From contig NZ_BJDJ01000011.1 of NCBI RefSeq assembly GCF_005405085.1, positions 1 through 64,000 on the forward strand: DNA of 64,000 nucleotides, read 5' to 3'. This DNA comes from Lactiplantibacillus daowaiensis (GTDB lineage: Bacteria; Bacillota; Bacilli; Lactobacillales; Lactobacillaceae). The position numbers and the translations under genes are program-made. Under the pieces are notes generated by a model. It made no database searches. It saw only the letters and a program-made list of their open reading frames with translations, and was not told where the DNA came from. Each line of letters begins with the position of its first letter. Within the stretch, counting starts at the first letter, position 1. This document shows positions 18,573-25,947 of the stretch, piece by piece.

Positions 18573-18857
18573 AATTAGGTCGTGGGGGACCCAATTTTCG
18601 TTTTACTTCTACTTTGTATAATATATATTATGTAAACTAGAATATATTCAAAAATGGCCCAGTCCTGAATTACGGTATCCCCTGTGGTTATAACGTTCGT
18701 TACCACTAAAGTGCACAAATCATGTTGTTAAAACAATAATTTTAGTTACTTGTCGTTATTTGTAAACTAAACTCGAGTAAATGAAATTAAATTAGTACGG
18801 ATAAACAAAATTATTTGGTTTGATATTATCGAAAACTACAAATGAACAACGGATACG

Positions 18858-19427
18858 CTAATATACAACTGATAATTGCTGATATCGTTGCTGCCAATCC
18901 TTTTGCTGGATACGTTGTTTGAATATCGCTAAGTGTGCAGCATCTTGTTGTAAATACGGCGCTGGCCGACAAATAAACTGCACTAAGTCAGTTAACCCAT
19001 GTGGCGTAATTAGCTGCAACTGATTTTGTGGATCTAAATATGCACCGACACCAGTTGCGGTTTCAACAAAATGACCGATTGCATCAGTAACTGACGTAAA
19101 TGGCGGCTGGTCGGCAAAGTTATATTGGTGCATGTAAACTTCATTTTTGACTTGCCATTGATATTGTGGGAATGCTTGCTGAAGCTTATCTTGAACGCTT
19201 AAATCATGACTTGCTGGTTGTGTTTTATCGAAATAAACCACGTCAATATCGCTGGCAAACGTGACTGGTTGCTGACTGAGTACGGACCATACCGTATTAC
19301 GAATGCAGCCAGCTGCAAGTGCACCTTGTGGTAACTGTAGTTTTTGGACGATTTGTAAAAGTTGGCAAAGCTCCGGATTATCCAAAATGATTTGCCGTAC
19401 CAAAGTTTCGTTAGCTGTTGCAGACAT
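18858..19427 (-). CDS. Nucleotidyltransferase-fold family protein (NTP_transf_6 type)
   Basis: 189 residues. The sequence AAGCIRNTVW followed by SDIDVVYFD is the signature of the COG3575-type nucleotidyltransferase-fold family, with the Asp pair in DIDVV as the expected metal ligands. Later conserved pieces are VKNEVYMHQYN, TGVGAYLD and the final QQKDWQQRY. The substrate is unknown. Its ATG directly follows the stop of the regulator gene, so the two are translationally coupled. Confidence 0.8.
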   Translation of the reverse strand: MSATANETLVRQIILDNPELCQLLQIVQKLQLPQGALAAGCIRNTVWSVLSQQPVTFASDIDVVYFDKTQPASHDLSVQDKLQQAFPQYQWQVKNEVYMHQYNFADQPPFTSVTDAIGHFVETATGVGAYLDPQNQLQLITPHGLTDLVQFICRPAPYLQQDAAHLAIFKQRIQQKDWQQRYQQLSVVY

Positions 19428-20240
19428 TTATTTTGCCCCCATTAAGTGTGATAATTTAGCTTTAGTGGCTTGGTCGTTAGCCAATTGTACTAGTAAATAG
19501 TAATCCGTTAAATCAGTGTGTAATGGTATTTCAGTCAAATATAGCGCCCCAACAGTTGGATGGTTTAACAGCAATGGTAATGGTGTTAATGCTTGAGTCT
19601 GTAGCGTTTGCCATGGTGCTTGAAATGCTGGGATGGTTTTTATCGTGTCAAATATTTGGTATAAAAAATCATCAGTTGGCATGGTGCTGTAGAGTTGTCG
19701 AAACTGTGCGGTTCGTTGTTGTGCGTAAGCAGACCAATCTGGTATTAAAGCTTGTAGTGCTGGCACGTTGAAGGTTCGCCAAATTAGATTGCGCTGCTGT
19801 GACGACTGGTCAGTTAACGCACCATAAAGTTTAGTATAAGCTAGATTCCAGTTAGTAATCGTTAAACGTTGGTCTAAAATTATGGCTGGATTGTCCCCCT
19901 GTGCTTGCATTAGTGCGACCAGACTAGCTGGTACAGTCGTGTTGGCTCGTTGATCGGCGGGAAGTTGAGCGCCAATTAAATTAAATAAATACTGCGTTTC
20001 GGCGGTGCTTAGTTTTAAGACCTGGCTCAACGCCAATAAGACGTCAATTGAAGGTTTCACCCCTGGTCGTCCCTGCTCCAAACGTGTTACCCAATCACTA
20101 CTGATGTGTGCTAAGTCAGCAACTTCATCACGCCGCAACCCTGCCACCCGTCGGCGACTAGTCGTCAAGCCATAATCGGCTGGTTTTAGGAGTGAGCGTT
20201 TATAGGCCAAAAAATGCCCCACAACTTTTTCATTCATCAT
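19428..20240 (-). CDS. Xre-family regulator with MmyB-like ligand domain
   Basis: 270 residues. The N-terminal helix-turn-helix includes RRRVAGLRRDEVADLAHIS and SSDWVTRLEQGRPGVKPS. The remainder is the MmyB-type PAS-like domain (NPAIILDQRLTITNWN, RNLIWRTF, FRQLYSTMPTDD, LLLNHPTVGALYLTE). Members of this family are widespread repressors, often of oxidoreductases. The GGAG site is five bases before the first of two ATG codons. The palindrome at 20257-20277 right upstream is a likely autoregulatory operator. Divergent from gap. Confidence 0.88.
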   Translation of the reverse strand: MMNEKVVGHFLAYKRSLLKPADYGLTTSRRRVAGLRRDEVADLAHISSDWVTRLEQGRPGVKPSIDVLLALSQVLKLSTAETQYLFNLIGAQLPADQRANTTVPASLVALMQAQGDNPAIILDQRLTITNWNLAYTKLYGALTDQSSQQRNLIWRTFNVPALQALIPDWSAYAQQRTAQFRQLYSTMPTDDFLYQIFDTIKTIPAFQAPWQTLQTQALTPLPLLLNHPTVGALYLTEIPLHTDLTDYYLLVQLANDQATKAKLSHLMGAK

Positions 20241-20256
20241 GACTGCTCCTTACTTA

Positions 20257-20277
20257 CCTAGGACAAGTTATCCTAGG
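20257..20277. promoter_or_regulatory. Palindromic operator between the MmyB-type regulator and gap
   Basis: Perfect arms CCTAGGA and TCCTAGG separated by seven bases. A TTGACA for the minus strand (plus coordinates 20282-20287) lies next to it, so binding would block the regulator's own promoter. Confidence 0.6.
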
Positions 20278-20383
20278 ATGATGTCAATCTGGTTACCCAC
20301 CGGCTAGCTTGGCATAATATAGTTGTGCTTGAGGGTGACTAACACCAATCAAGTATAACATTTAACTTCAGGAGGATTTTAAC

Positions 20384-21409
20384 ATGACAGTAAAAATTGG
20401 TATTAATGGGTTTGGTCGGATCGGTCGATTGGCATTTCGCCGCTTGTTAGCATTAAAACAGCAAGGGGCAACTGATTTAGAAGTCGTGGCTATTAATGAT
20501 TTGACGGCGCCTGCCCTGCTGGCCCACTTGCTAAAATATGATTCAACGCATGGCACCTTGGCCGCTGAAGTAACGGCGACAACGGATGCGATTATCGTTG
20601 ATGGTCAGCGTTATCCAGTTTATGCAGAAGCTCAGGCCGAGCAGTTACCATGGGTGGCTCAAGATGGTGTCGCAATTGTGTTGGAGTGTACGGGCTTTTA
20701 CACGTCTAGCACTAAGGCCCAAGCGCATTTAGCTGCTGGTGCTAAAAAGGTGTTGATCTCGGCACCGGCTGGTAACGATGTTCGAACGATTGTTATGAAT
20801 GTCAATGATCAGACGTTAAAAGCGAGTGATCAAATTGTTTCAGCGGGATCTTGTACGACCAATTGTTTAGCACCCATGGCTTATTATCTCGATCAAGCTT
20901 TCGGTATTTTGGTTGGCACCATGACGACTGTTCATGCTTATACGAGCACGCAAATGTTATTGGATGGTCCCGTTCGTGGTGGCAATTTCCGCGCGGCACG
21001 GGCGGCTGGTGTGAATACGATTCCCCATTCATCTGGTGCTGCTAAAGCGATTGGTTTAGTATTACCTAACTTGAATGGCAAACTACAAGGCCACGCACAA
21101 CGTGTTGGTGTAGTTTCGGGTTCGTTAACGGAATTAGTTACGACTTTAAAACAGCCGGTGACGGTTGACCAAATCAATCAAGTCATGCAAACTGCAACTC
21201 AACAAAATCCGTCATTTGGCTACAATGCTGATCAAATCGTTTCAAGTGATGTGATTGGGTCGACTTATGGGTCCATTTTTGACCCGACCCAAACAGAAGT
21301 TGTCACTGCCGGTGAGACCCAACTCGTTAAGACGGTGGCCTGGTACGACAATGAATATGGCTTTACGTGTCAATTGATTCGGACTTTGGCTAAGTTAGCA
21401 CAAGCATGA
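20384..21409 (+). CDS. gap: Glyceraldehyde-3-phosphate dehydrogenase
   Basis: NAD-dependent oxidation and phosphorylation of glyceraldehyde-3-phosphate. 341 residues: [15 protein letters not shown] nucleotide-binding loop, AINDLT (Asp typical of NAD preference), [12 protein letters not shown] with the catalytic Cys157, HAYTSTQ with the proton-accepting His, and WYDNEYGF near the end. AGGAGG precedes the ATG by eight bases. It is monocistronic, not beside cggR-pgk-tpi, so it may be a second copy. The regulator upstream is divergent; control of gap by it is possible but unproven. Confidence 0.94.
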   Translation: MTVKIGINGFGRIGRLAFRRLLALKQQGATDLEVVAINDLTAPALLAHLLKYDSTHGTLAAEVTATTDAIIVDGQRYPVYAEAQAEQLPWVAQDGVAIVLECTGFYTSSTKAQAHLAAGAKKVLISAPAGNDVRTIVMNVNDQTLKASDQIVSAGSCTTNCLAPMAYYLDQAFGILVGTMTTVHAYTSTQMLLDGPVRGGNFRAARAAGVNTIPHSSGAAKAIGLVLPNLNGKLQGHAQRVGVVSGSLTELVTTLKQPVTVDQINQVMQTATQQNPSFGYNADQIVSSDVIGSTYGSIFDPTQTEVVTAGETQLVKTVAWYDNEYGFTCQLIRTLAKLAQA

Positions 21410-21420
21410 TAATAGTAAAA

Positions 21421-21457
21421 AAACGCAGTGATGGGAAAAAGGTCACTGCGTTTTTTT
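21421..21457. terminator. Bidirectional terminator between gap and the GT-C gene
   Basis: AAACGCAGTGA/TCACTGCGTTT stem with runs of A before and T after it. Confidence 0.88.
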
Positions 21458-21462
21458 AGCCA

Positions 21463-22995
21463 CTAATGTCGTTCCTGATAACGCCAACGTCGCCAAGCAG
21501 CGATACCACAAGTCAGCAGGAAAATAAGTGGCAAATAAATAATGATATGATAGCGCCCTTGGACTTCAACTAATAAGGCGCTGAGCACAAAGCCGTCCAG
21601 TAATAAGCCACTATAAAAGAAGTAATTATTCAAGTAGTCCGTATGGGTGGCTAGTAAACCGAGCCCAATTAAAACACTGATCAGTGCCCCGCCAATCAAA
21701 CTTAGTAAGCCTCCGACCGAGAACAAGACAATCCAGGACTTCAAGTGATACCAAGTCGTTGTTAACTGGTGATTGGTATTCAAGTTATATAGCACCCAGT
21801 TATAACCGTAGTCTTCGGTCATTAAGTTTTGCAACTTAGCATTTAAAAACGGTAACCAAGCGTGGGTTTGTTTGAGCTGGGTGAGATGTTGTGTCGTTGC
21901 TGCCTGCATCTCAATCGCAATTCTTTGATAGGCTACCTGATAGGATGGCGCGACGCGTAGTGTATGTGTCACCTGTCCCATCAGCTGATCTTCATACATG
22001 CCACCCGTCTGTGGATTGCTCCCGGTTGCGACACTATAAGCAGTTTCGATACGGTTAGGTGCTAGTTGCACCCCATATAGCCAATCCTCGATTGGCGATG
22101 TAAAGCCCATAATAAGCGCCACACCGACAATGAATAGCCCCAGTCGAATCCAATAACGGCGCCAAATTTTAACTGATTGTAGCGCTAACCAACCACTTAA
22201 TAGGACCAGGCCGATTAGCCAGACAGCCATGATTGGTCGCAGTAAGTTGGCCACGATGGTTGTGCCCCACGCTAAAATCAAATTGAACCACTGATCCCAA
22301 GGTGTGGTGGTCGCTAAGGGATGGACGACGTTGGTCAAACTATACATTGCGATCAAAATACATGTGATAAATAGTGGTTCAATCCCGTTTAACAAAGTGC
22401 TGTATAACCAATATGCCGGCAAACTATAGAATATTAGTGCCATCGAAATGCCCAGTTGCCGGTTAAGCCAACGCGCACCAATAAAGTATAGTAACAACAT
22501 ATCCAAACTAGTTAATAAAACGTTACCGAGTTGACTGACCACGTAATTTTGACCGAAGAACGCCATTTCCCAACTAAATGCGTTGGCAATATTGAGGGCA
22601 TGTGGAAAAATCAAATAGTCACCGAGTGAGCCGTGTGCAAACATGGTCTGCCAAGTCAGGCCTTGGGTACTATACGCAGCTAGCGCATGGTAATTCCAAA
22701 AATCAGATGTTGGATGAATTCGAAACAGTGCAATCAAGGGAAGCTTAATGACGGTCAAACCGCCTAACGTGACCAGTAGCCAAGTTGTTGACCGCGTTGC
22801 CAACCAACGGGCTAACCCAAGAATTCCAGCTAGCAAAACAAGTATTGCCACCCCGGCCCACCAAATGGCTGGGGTTAAGGTTAGCGGTAACCGTTTTGTC
22901 GCGCGCCAAAGTGCAATGAACATCCATGCGAGCAAGCAACCGGCGATGATTAAAACGATTGCTTGACCGAACTTTACACAGAACCGTTTAATCAC
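21463..22995 (-). CDS. GT-C type membrane glycosyltransferase
   Basis: 510 residues with about 11-12 hydrophobic segments. The first outer loop carries PTSDFWNYHALA, resembling the conserved acidic motif of GT-C enzymes such as ArnT/PMT-like transferases that use polyprenyl-phosphate sugars. A large soluble loop (about residues 305-400) separates the last membrane block. The start is GTG after AGGGGGC. It lies nine bases after the GT2 gene in the same operon, which could make the lipid-linked sugar donor. The acceptor is unknown. Confidence 0.75.
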   Translation of the reverse strand: MIKRFCVKFGQAIVLIIAGCLLAWMFIALWRATKRLPLTLTPAIWWAGVAILVLLAGILGLARWLATRSTTWLLVTLGGLTVIKLPLIALFRIHPTSDFWNYHALAAYSTQGLTWQTMFAHGSLGDYLIFPHALNIANAFSWEMAFFGQNYVVSQLGNVLLTSLDMLLLYFIGARWLNRQLGISMALIFYSLPAYWLYSTLLNGIEPLFITCILIAMYSLTNVVHPLATTTPWDQWFNLILAWGTTIVANLLRPIMAVWLIGLVLLSGWLALQSVKIWRRYWIRLGLFIVGVALIMGFTSPIEDWLYGVQLAPNRIETAYSVATGSNPQTGGMYEDQLMGQVTHTLRVAPSYQVAYQRIAIEMQAATTQHLTQLKQTHAWLPFLNAKLQNLMTEDYGYNWVLYNLNTNHQLTTTWYHLKSWIVLFSVGGLLSLIGGALISVLIGLGLLATHTDYLNNYFFYSGLLLDGFVLSALLVEVQGRYHIIIYLPLIFLLTCGIAAWRRWRYQERH

Positions 22996-23004
22996 TATCG
23001 CCCC

Positions 23005-24279
23005 CTAATACGATCGTTTTAGTCGAGCATATGACAAATGGCGGGTCTTGGTCCAATTTGTTTGGCCAAGTAATTGCCGCGTGATAGCGGCATATGGTGT
23101 TAAAGCGATAATTAATAAGTAGGCTTGAAAGCTAATACTATCACTTAAAGTTTGTCCAAATGTGGTTGGCAACTGTGCCAGACTGGAATTACGGTGCAGC
23201 AATAACGCTAATGCCCCACATGCGAGCAAGGCAATACTGATTACTGTCAATATGGCCAAGTGATGCCAGCCTTGATTCCAGTTACTTAAACTGCGGGTGG
23301 TTAAGTTGACTAACGCGACCAGACTTGTTATTGGGACAATGCAACCAGTAATGGGCATCAGGATCCAAAAAGTCGTGTCGAAACGTTGAAACCAATTGAC
23401 ATTCTTAGACTGCCATAGTGCTGGTAAATAGCTCATGCATTGTAAGGCCCCTTGACACCAGCGAACACGTTGATTAAAGAACGGCCGCAATTGAGTGACG
23501 GCTTCTTGTTGCACAACTTGGGTCGGTAGAAAATCGACTTTGCCTCCTAATAGCCAGGTCCGCAGCGTAAACTCTAAATCTTCTAACAAGCTATTGCCCC
23601 AAGGGTTTTGTTCAGCTAAAGCTAAGCTGACGAACTGACCGTTACCAGAAGCGATGCATTGACCAAGCCGACTGCGTAATTGTTGTGTGGCGCTATTGAC
23701 GCCCATAAATTCAAAATTTTGCATACGAGCTAACCAGTTGGTTTGATTGTAAATCGTGACCCCGGTTTGTAGCATTGCCAGTTGTGGATCGTGCTCAAAA
23801 TGAGCGACGACTTGAGTCAATGCTTGGCTAGTCATAAAGGCATCCGCATCTAAAATGCCCACGATGGCCTGATTAGGTGCCACTTGCTTGGCTAAGGTAT
23901 GCTGTAAATAATCGATTGCCGTATTAATGACGGCCCCTTTACCCTGCCGCTTATTGCCGGCACGATGTAGGACTTGTAAATATGGCGACGGACTAGTTGC
24001 TAGTAACGCTAGACTATGGTCATGGGAATCGTCATCGACCGCAATGATTTGCGCGGTAATCGTAGATGGTAACTGTGCCAGCTGCTGTGATAATTGTGTG
24101 ATGGTCTTTGTAATCACACGTTCTTCATTCAAAACTGGAATGACTAGATAGAGTTGATATGGCTGCTTTCCTTTAGTCATTGATCGTTTGGGTACCCGAT
24201 AATGATTGATCAACAAAATTTCAATAATGAAGTAACCATAAAATAGGCTCGAAATCCCAATTGCTAAATTAGTCAGCAT
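23005..24279 (-). CDS. GT2-family membrane glycosyltransferase
   Basis: 424 residues. An N-terminal helix is followed by a GT-A domain with VIPVLNEER, AVDDDSHDHS near residue 85, ILDADAF near 150, EDLEFTLR, and QRVRWCQG (QxxRW) typical of processive or dolichyl-phosphate type synthases. Three to four C-terminal helices follow. First gene of a two-gene operon with the GT-C protein. It may build a polyprenyl-sugar or a short glycan; the product is not predictable from sequence. The start follows AAAGGCGG. Confidence 0.85.
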   Translation of the reverse strand: MLTNLAIGISSLFYGYFIIEILLINHYRVPKRSMTKGKQPYQLYLVIPVLNEERVITKTITQLSQQLAQLPSTITAQIIAVDDDSHDHSLALLATSPSPYLQVLHRAGNKRQGKGAVINTAIDYLQHTLAKQVAPNQAIVGILDADAFMTSQALTQVVAHFEHDPQLAMLQTGVTIYNQTNWLARMQNFEFMGVNSATQQLRSRLGQCIASGNGQFVSLALAEQNPWGNSLLEDLEFTLRTWLLGGKVDFLPTQVVQQEAVTQLRPFFNQRVRWCQGALQCMSYLPALWQSKNVNWFQRFDTTFWILMPITGCIVPITSLVALVNLTTRSLSNWNQGWHHLAILTVISIALLACGALALLLHRNSSLAQLPTTFGQTLSDSISFQAYLLIIALTPYAAITRQLLGQTNWTKTRHLSYARLKRSY

Positions 24280-24326
24280 CGGCCCACCGCCTTTCTCAAT
24301 CCTTGCGATTATTTTAACTTGGCGCT

Positions 24327-24332
24327 ATTATA
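24327..24332 (-). promoter_or_regulatory. -10 element for the glycosyltransferase pair
   Basis: TATAAT on the minus strand, 48 bases upstream of the start at 24279. No good -35 is at optimal spacing (TTAGGC at 19). Confidence 0.35.
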
Positions 24333-24490
24333 CAAAACGCTTAATCGCAACGCCTAATCATAAGGGTAAGAATACCTAGTGAACTAATAAAATGCTGGTC
24401 AAATTAATTGCTAGTTTATTAACTCGATTTAGTTGGCCGCTGCACGACTGACTACTTTAATCATAAAATTTATAAGGGATATAAGTTGAC

Positions 24491-24529
24491 AAAAAAATCC
24501 CCATTACCTTTTCACTTGGCAATGGGGAT
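24491..24529 (-). terminator. Terminator of the RelB-type gene
   Basis: ATCCCCATT stem with its complement AATGGGGAT; seven T follow on the minus strand. Confidence 0.85.
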
Positions 24530-24534
24530 GACGA

Positions 24535-24774
24535 CTATTCAGTTGGTGTTTGGCGAATTTTAGCGAGTTGCTGTAAGACTGCTGACTCTGTGGCAGTACC
24601 ATAAGCTGGATTTTGAGCATTGAACGGTAAGCCACCGACGGCAATGGTTTGTTTTAGAAACATGTTAAATGCGGTCGATAAATTCAGTCCTAAGGCATCA
24701 TAAATCAAAGCCGCTTGCTGTTTGTCTTGTTCATTGACACGGAATGACACGGCAATATTCTTTGGGTTATCCAT
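24535..24774 (-). CDS. RelB/DinJ-family antitoxin, without adjacent toxin
   Basis: 79 residues from MDNPKN. The ribbon-helix-helix pattern IAVSFRVNEQDKQQA and ALIYDALGLNLSTAFNMFLK, then QTIAVGGLPF, is the classic DinJ/RelB dimerisation and DNA-binding region. AGGTG is six bases from this ATG; the upstream GTG overlaps that site. No YafQ/RelE toxin follows, as the downstream side ends in a terminator and the next gene is unrelated. It may be an orphan antitoxin that now serves as a repressor. Its promoter is buried in a palindrome. Confidence 0.85.
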   Translation of the reverse strand: MDNPKNIAVSFRVNEQDKQQAALIYDALGLNLSTAFNMFLKQTIAVGGLPFNAQNPAYGTATESAVLQQLAKIRQTPTE

Positions 24775-24793
24775 AGTTGTCACCTCATCCTTA

Positions 24794-24821
24794 ACTATAC
24801 TAAACGTATAGTAGATGTCAA
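24794..24821 (-). promoter_or_regulatory. Promoter and overlapping palindromic operator of the RelB-type gene
   Basis: TTGACA (24816-24821), 16-base spacer, TATAGT (24794-24799). The palindrome ACTATAC-N5-GTATAGT (24794-24812) covers the -10 and most of the spacer, as expected for autorepression by a ribbon-helix-helix protein. Confidence 0.7.
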
Positions 24822-24831
24822 TACATATGGT

Positions 24832-25350
24832 TTAAGCGAGGGACTTTTGCAGCAACAGGTCAGTTTGGTGGTCAGTGCCCATGACGAATTCATGCGCACT
24901 GAATTGTTCAAAGCCCCAGTGTTCATAGAAAGCTTTAGCCGGTTCATTGTGTTCCCAAACGCCTAACCAAATTAAGGTTTTATGGTCAGCTTGTGCCAGC
25001 TTGATGGCTTGACGAATCAAGGTGCTGCCGAGGCCTTGATGTTTGAACGCTGGTCGAATATAAATCCGTTCAACTTCTAAAGCATCTGGTCCCATGGCTT
25101 CGGACTGAGCATCGCCAATATTGACTTTTAAGTAGCCTATTTGCTGACCGTCACGTTCGATAAAATAAAAACGTGAATTAGCCACTTGTAGTTCAGCGGT
25201 CAATTTAGGTAAGTTATAAGCCTCATCGAGATAAGCTTGCATGTTAGCGGCGGTATTTTGGGCCGCAAACGTATCTTGAAAGGTTTCAATGCTGATTTGC
25301 TGTAAAGCTTGGCTATCAGCGGTCGTAAGTGGGACTAAAGTTGTGGTCAT
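24832..25350 (-). CDS. GNAT-family N-acetyltransferase
   Basis: 172 residues with the acetyl-CoA pocket motif HQGLGSTLIRQA (Q/RxxGxG/A pattern) preceded by LEVERIYIRPAF, and AKAFYEHWGFEQ near the C-terminus. AAGGAG lies seven bases before the ATG. It follows a MarR regulator by 29 bases in the same operon. Substrate unknown; similar proteins acetylate small amines or protein N-termini. Confidence 0.88.
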   Translation of the reverse strand: MTTTLVPLTTADSQALQQISIETFQDTFAAQNTAANMQAYLDEAYNLPKLTAELQVANSRFYFIERDGQQIGYLKVNIGDAQSEAMGPDALEVERIYIRPAFKHQGLGSTLIRQAIKLAQADHKTLIWLGVWEHNEPAKAFYEHWGFEQFSAHEFVMGTDHQTDLLLQKSLA

Positions 25351-25379
25351 CGTAAAACTCCTTATCGTTTAGATACTGG

Positions 25380-25832
25380 TTAATATGGTCTGGTTTGCCC
25401 TTGTTGGACTTTTTCCCAGTCAGCGGTCACTTGATGACTGACTTTCGTTAATAACTGGGATAATTGAGCTGCTTCCGTTGAGGTCAATTCAGTTAAAGCG
25501 ACTTGATTAGAATAGACATTTTCGCGATGGATCGTGACGTAACGCTTTAGACCGGCGGCCGTTGGAAATAGTTCTTTGTTTTTACGGTTTTGTGTCGCCG
25601 CTCGTTTCTCCACTAGTCCTTGCATGACAAGTTTTTGGACGGCACGCGCAGCAGTTGTTCGATCGACTTGCAGTTGGGCTGCTAAATGGTCGGTAATCAC
25701 CCCCGGCCGTTCGCAGATGCGGACTAAATACAAATACTGCCCTTTGTTTAAGGCCAGTTGTTTGAATTCCCGATTACTGATTGAATCTAAGGCACGCGCA
25801 ATGGTACCAATTTGCCGGAGCACATCAGGCAT
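25380..25832 (-). CDS. MarR-family transcriptional regulator
   Basis: 150 residues with the winged helix GVITDHLAAQLQVDRTTAAR, AVQKLVMQGLVEK and RKNKELFPTAAG wing. AAGGAGG precedes the ATG. First gene of a pair with the GNAT enzyme; the promoter overlaps a small palindrome, so autoregulation with control of the acetyltransferase is likely. Confidence 0.88.
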   Translation of the reverse strand: MPDVLRQIGTIARALDSISNREFKQLALNKGQYLYLVRICERPGVITDHLAAQLQVDRTTAARAVQKLVMQGLVEKRAATQNRKNKELFPTAAGLKRYVTIHRENVYSNQVALTELTSTEAAQLSQLLTKVSHQVTADWEKVQQGQTRPY

Positions 25833-25862
25833 GGCCGAACCTCCTTATTGAGATTAGTACTG

Positions 25863-25891
25863 AGTATAGCATCGTTTTGCTGTATTTACAA
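25863..25891 (-). promoter_or_regulatory. Promoter of the MarR-GNAT pair with embedded palindrome
   Basis: TTGTAA (25886-25891), 17-base spacer, TATACT (25863-25868). TGTATTTACA (25881-25890) is a perfect short dyad overlapping the -35. Confidence 0.6.
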
Positions 25892-25897
25892 CAAAAT

Positions 25898-25947
25898 AAC
25901 TAGATTAAAAAAGGCTAGTCGGATAACTAACCTTTTTTAATCTAGTT
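25898..25947. terminator. Long hairpin terminator between MarR and tarL
   Basis: A stem of about 20 bp (AACTAGATTAAAAAAGG and its complement) that includes the tarL stop codon, with T-rich strands both ways. Confidence 0.8.

Larger units (their letters stand above)
18086..18857. other. 770-bp AT-rich gap without a supported gene
   Basis: Very AT-rich sequence, poorer in GC than the flanks. It holds a copy of the dispersed element, an orphan plus-strand hairpin at 18331-18380, a minus-strand terminator at 18551-18572 and an AT palindrome near 18618 beside a TATAAT. No open frame with a ribosome site was found. Composition suggests acquired or decayed DNA. Confidence 0.6.

Noticed and set aside
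18610-18640. TATAAT and ATAATATATATTAT palindrome
   Set aside because: No gene on the plus strand for 1.7 kb and only a poor -35; likely a by-product of high AT content.
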